Assembly (NCBI RefSeq): GCF_005869225.1
Contig: NZ_SWFP01000005.1
Coordinates: 1 to 64,000, forward strand
DNA: 64,000 nt
Direction: 5' to 3'
Origin: Dyadobacter bucti
GTDB lineage: Bacteria; Bacteroidota; Bacteroidia; Cytophagales; Spirosomataceae
The position numbers and the translations under genes are program-made. The notes below the pieces were generated by a model. The model was not told where the DNA came from and did not search any database. It worked only from the letters and a program-made list of their open reading frames with translations. Positions 61,293 to 64,000 of this stretch are shown here, in pieces; position 1 is the first letter of the stretch, and every line of letters begins with the position of its first letter.

Positions 61293-61490
61293 TCAGGTAT
61301 TGTCATGAAAGGCATTTTTGGTCATGAAGTCATTTATAGTCATGAAAGTCATTTGTTGTCACTTTTGGTCAGAAAGTCATTTATTGTCAGGTATGGACTT
61401 ACACCATTATAACAACAAATGACAATTCCTGACAACCCTTGACTATAAATGACAACCCATGACCATAAATGACCACTCCTGATCAAAAGT
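61293..61490. repeat. Inverted array of 10-bp-phased GTCA/TGAC motifs
   Basis: The 200-bp gap between convergent ompA-type and tpiA genes holds GTCA at 61302, 61321, 61329, 61339, 61348, 61358, 61368, 61376 and 61386 on the left, then TGAC at 61420, 61430, 61440, 61450, 61460 and 61470, with TGAT at 61480, on the right. The right half is exactly 10-bp periodic and the halves are mutual inverted repeats, for instance cacttttggtcag against ctgatcaaaagtg. It does not encode a protein of length. A shorter relative lies at 12426-12465. Role unknown. Confidence 0.85.
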
Positions 61491-61492
61491 GC

Positions 61493-62254
61493 TTACCTAG
61501 CCTTGATGATATTAGTAAACTCCCTTGATTTCAGGGATGCTCCACCTACTAACCCGCCGTCGATATCCGGTGCGGAGAATAATTCAGCTGCGCTGGCAGC
61601 TGTTACACTTCCCCCGTAGAGGATGGAAATTTCGTCGGCAAGCTCTGCTCCGTATTTTGAGGCAATGTGCGCACGTAAAGCTGCATGCATTTCCTGAGCT
61701 TGTTCGGCGCTGGCGGTCAGACCGGTACCAATTGCCCAGATGGGCTCATAGGCAACAACCACGGAAAGTAATTGCTCCGGTGTAAGATGAAAAAGGCTTT
61801 CTGTGATCTGATTTTTCACAAAACCGATATAGTCTTCATTTTGTCTTTGCTGAAGCGATTCTCCGCAGCAAAAGATTGGAGAAACCCCATTTGCCAATGC
61901 AGTATTGACTTTTTCGGCCAGTAAAGAATTGGTTTCATTGAAATACTGTCGGCGCTCGCTATGTCCGATCAGCACATATTCCACACCGATAGATTGTAAC
62001 ATCTGGGCGGAAATTTCGCCTGTAAAAGCACCTGATACTTTATCCGAGCAGTTTTGAGCCGCCAGGGCGAAATTGGGGGAATTCTCAATATATTTTTTGA
62101 TGGTAGTCAGGTAAATGGCTGGCGGGCAAAGGATGATCTTTACGTCGCTCTGTATCTCATCATTGGCCATATTTACAAGCTCCGACGTAAGCGCAACTGC
62201 TTCATCCAGAACCTTATTCATTTTCCAATTACCTGCAACTATTTTCTTGCGCAT
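61493..62254 (-). CDS. tpiA: Triosephosphate isomerase
   Basis: TpiA interconverts dihydroxyacetone phosphate and glyceraldehyde-3-phosphate. From ATG 62254 the 253-residue protein has KIVAGNWKMNK (substrate-binding Lys), QNCSDKVSGAFTGEISAQML, EYVLIGHSERRQ (catalytic His), AYEPIWAIGTG (catalytic Glu) and YGGSVTAASAAEL with GGLVGGASL for the phosphate. The ATG at 62296 lies upstream of the predicted -7 box end and is unlikely. The stop codon sits next to the phased repeat array. Confidence 0.96.
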   Translation of the reverse strand: MRKKIVAGNWKMNKVLDEAVALTSELVNMANDEIQSDVKIILCPPAIYLTTIKKYIENSPNFALAAQNCSDKVSGAFTGEISAQMLQSIGVEYVLIGHSERRQYFNETNSLLAEKVNTALANGVSPIFCCGESLQQRQNEDYIGFVKNQITESLFHLTPEQLLSVVVAYEPIWAIGTGLTASAEQAQEMHAALRAHIASKYGAELADEISILYGGSVTAASAAELFSAPDIDGGLVGGASLKSREFTNIIKAR

Positions 62255-62293
62255 AAAAAATTTTTTATTGTGAAAAAAGGTCATTCTACGCAA

Positions 62294-62301
62294 CAAAATT
62301 A
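62294..62301 (-). promoter_or_regulatory. tpiA promoter -7 element
   Basis: The minus strand reads TAATTTTG, about 40 bases upstream of the chosen tpiA start. The -33 element is not clear. Confidence 0.4.
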
Positions 62302-62535
62302 GTATAATTTCATCATTTACATTGTTATCAATAAATGTTTGAAAAAATCACAGAAAGTTTGGACATATAAAGAATTTTTTGTGTTTAATCTAGACAAAAA
62401 AGAATTAATTTTACTGTAGTTACAGACGAAGCCGATTTGATACTTAGTTTACACAGAAGATAAAAATGGCAATCAAAACATTTATAATCAATGTGTTTGG
62501 AATGTTGACATAGTAGTTATCATCAGAATTTAAAG

Positions 62536-62543
62536 AAAGGAGG
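62536..62543 (+). promoter_or_regulatory. Perfect Shine-Dalgarno site
   Basis: AAAGGAGG ends 5 bases before ATG 62549, a full match to the anti-SD sequence. Genes in this window generally lack such a site, as is usual in Bacteroidota. Confidence 0.8.
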
Positions 62544-62548
62544 CCACG

Positions 62549-63817
62549 ATGAAAACGTCTAAGTGGTTTATACTAGCGATCACACTTTTCACGAGTACCA
62601 TATCGTCCGCCAAATCGGACGATGTTCCGCCGGTTTCAGAAGAAAAGTATGGTTATTTTCTGGATAAGAATTATAAATCCGCCCGGATACCCTTCGAGCT
62701 GCATTCAAACCTGATCCTTTTATATGCGAAAATCAATGACACGGATTCCCTTCGGTTTATCCTGGATACCGGTGTCAGCTCGATTATTATTACCGATCCC
62801 TACGTTTTAAAGCCGGACAGGCTGCAGCTGACCCGCAAAGTGAGCCTCACCGGTGCGGGCGAAGGGAAATCCATTTCTGCGCATGTGGCCATCGACAACC
62901 GGTTTTCAATGGGGCGCCTGAAAGCCAACCATCAGAATATTGTGGTTCTTGAAGAGGATTTTCTACGGCTGTCCGAGTATGTCGGGGTTCCGGTACATGG
63001 TATTTTCGGCTACGAAATATTCAATAATTTCGTTGTCACCATCGATTTTTCGAGAAAGGAACTGATATTGATGCGTCCTGACAAGTATACTTACAAAACC
63101 AAAAAAGGAGATAAGCATCCACTTATCATCGAAGATACTAAGCCTTTTACGGATGCGGTCACGCTCTATGCCGATGGCAGGGAACATCCGATCCGCGTAC
63201 TGATCGACACGGGTGCAGGACATGCTTTACTTTTGAACAATACATCCAAAGAATCCTTCAGGCTTCCGGAAAAGGTGATCCGGGCGCAGTTGGGCCGTGG
63301 CTTGAATGGGGTAATCAATGGTAATCTGGGCCGTATAGACAGGCTTCGCCTGGGAAGGTTCGAAATGGACAACATAGTGGCCTCCTTTCCGGATAGCATT
63401 GCTTTTGGTTCGAAACTTCATCCGGGGTCGGACCGGCAGGGTAATATTGGCTGTGAGCTTTTGCGGAGGTTCAAAGTAACAATGAATTACCAGGAGCGCT
63501 ACATGGTGCTTAAACCCATTAGGAGCCGCCTTCGCGAGAAATTTGAACATGATATGAGCGGTATGGAGATACGGGCGGAAGGCCGTGACCTGCATTCTTA
63601 TTTTGTTAACCATATCCAGGAAGATTCGCCGGCTTCCAAGGCAGGTTTGGAGGAGGGAGATCAGCTCCTGTTTATAGACGATAATGCGGCATCGGACCTG
63701 AATGTCAGCGACATATACAAGCTCATGCAACGGGGCGACGGCAAAAATATAGACTTGCTGGTGAAACGTAAAGGGGAGATTTTCTTTACGCAGATTACAC
63801 TCAAAAGAATGATTTAA
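62549..63817 (+). CDS. Exported retropepsin-like aspartic protease with PDZ domain
   Basis: The 422-residue protein has a signal peptide (about 1-22, ...SSAK), then two aspartic-protease half-sites: RFILDTGVSSIIIT (Asp about 76) and RVLIDTGAGHALLL (Asp about 216), each in the hydrophobic-hydrophobic-DTG context. A C-terminal PDZ domain follows (about 340-415; QEDSPASKAGLEEGDQLLFIDD). Two DTG motifs in one chain allow an intramolecular pepsin-like dimer. The gene has a perfect Shine-Dalgarno site. It precedes the mnmD-like gene by 32 bp, so both may be one transcript. Confidence 0.85.
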   Translation: MKTSKWFILAITLFTSTISSAKSDDVPPVSEEKYGYFLDKNYKSARIPFELHSNLILLYAKINDTDSLRFILDTGVSSIIITDPYVLKPDRLQLTRKVSLTGAGEGKSISAHVAIDNRFSMGRLKANHQNIVVLEEDFLRLSEYVGVPVHGIFGYEIFNNFVVTIDFSRKELILMRPDKYTYKTKKGDKHPLIIEDTKPFTDAVTLYADGREHPIRVLIDTGAGHALLLNNTSKESFRLPEKVIRAQLGRGLNGVINGNLGRIDRLRLGRFEMDNIVASFPDSIAFGSKLHPGSDRQGNIGCELLRRFKVTMNYQERYMVLKPIRSRLREKFEHDMSGMEIRAEGRDLHSYFVNHIQEDSPASKAGLEEGDQLLFIDDNAASDLNVSDIYKLMQRGDGKNIDLLVKRKGEIFFTQITLKRMI

Positions 63818-63849
63818 TTACTTTTAAGTCAAACTAAACTTTGGCTTAA

Positions 63850-64000
63850 TTGGAACGCTTTATTTTAACAGAGGACGGTTCGCATTCTCTGTACAGCCCA
63901 CAATATAACCAGCAATATCACTCCCTGCAAGGTGCTCTAACAGAATCGGAGCACATTTATATTCAACTGGGACTTTTCCCGATTTTGAGCCAGGCATCTT
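63850..64000 (+). CDS. MnmD-like tRNA methyltransferase, 5' part (window edge)
   Basis: A frame starting TTG at 63850 (an in-frame TAA lies directly before it) encodes ERFILTEDGSHSLYSPQYNQ then QYHSLQGALTESEHIYIQLG, which matches the start of MnmD-type proteins (DGSHTLY/YHSxxGAxxES pattern), enzymes that methylate 5-aminomethyl-2-thiouridine at the wobble base in Bacteroidota. The reading frame runs off the window, so only about 50 residues are seen. A TTG start is unusual; a missed upstream start is excluded by the stop codon. Confidence 0.7.
   Translation, partial: MERFILTEDGSHSLYSPQYNQQYHSLQGALTESEHIYIQLGLFPILSQAS

Noticed and set aside
61293..61490. CRISPR array
   Set aside because: Units are only about 10 bp with 4-bp cores, without unique spacers or cas genes.
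61293..61490. Ordinary rho-independent terminator for ompA-type or tpiA
   Set aside because: No GC-rich short stem with T tract; the repeat is phased and nearly 200 bp long.

Overview
The window looks like a chromosomal segment of a Cytophagales bacterium (phylum Bacteroidota), most likely Dyadobacter or a close Spirosomataceae relative. The lineage call rests on: many upstream elements of the form TAnnTTTG, several with a TTG about 20 bases further upstream; near absence of Shine-Dalgarno sites; Bacteroidota-typical families (DUF2480, DUF4296, bacterial GH3, the NagB/PIG-L fusion, a BatA locus); and moderate GC. The genus is an inference.

Layout. 1-410: 3' end of a 23S gene, a spacer with a partial 5S duplication, then 5S rRNA. 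467-1103: dead ISAon1-like transposase. 1159-6846: dxs, two tandem rhomboid proteases and mutL (minus strand). 7087-15260: a small membrane protein, the NagB fusion, then glyA, a TPR protein, ribH, an aspartokinase and serS. 15297-19221: MutS-like ATPase and two overlapping membrane glycosyltransferase paralogues. 19421-22781: acyl-CoA dehydrogenase, an AraC-type regulator with paired operator-like boxes, and two small exported proteins. 22782-27634: nadD, gmk, anti-sigma, ECF sigma factor, then mreBCD. 27810-30943: GH3 enzyme, dxr, small membrane protein. 30946-35480: five-gene minus-strand cluster (two GT2, PhyH-type oxygenase, beta-propeller, methyltransferase) that looks like glycan modification. 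35672-41607: M20 hydrolase, another GT2, DUF4296 lipoprotein, and a DUF58/unknown/BatA/rnhB operon. 41586-47077: DUF2480, tsaB, S41 protease, rnpA, rpmH, a membrane protein and initiator tRNA. 47407-49718: GTPases Era and Der. 50045-52358: small exported protein, FAH-family enzyme, RES/Xre toxin-antitoxin pair. 52422-55286: uvrA. 55403-64000: nicotinamidase-like enzyme, glycosyltransferase group, OmpA-type protein, a phased repeat array, tpiA, a two-site aspartic protease with a PDZ domain, and the start of an mnmD-like gene.

Most of the window is core housekeeping: both early MEP-pathway enzymes (dxs, dxr), translation (serS, rpmH, rnpA, tRNA-fMet, era, der, tsaB), cell shape (mreBCD), DNA repair (mutL, uvrA, rnhB) and cofactors (ribH, nadD, glyA). 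Envelope and surface-glycan genes recur between these blocks.

The least explained structures are non-coding. A 10-bp-phased GTCA/TGAC array, arranged as an inverted repeat, fills the ompA-tpiA gap, and a short relative follows ribH. A 12-bp inverted repeat encloses the -7 element of the toxin-antitoxin promoter. Twin TTTGTACAA boxes sit in the AraC-type promoter. There is also a perfect Shine-Dalgarno site in a genome region that otherwise lacks them.
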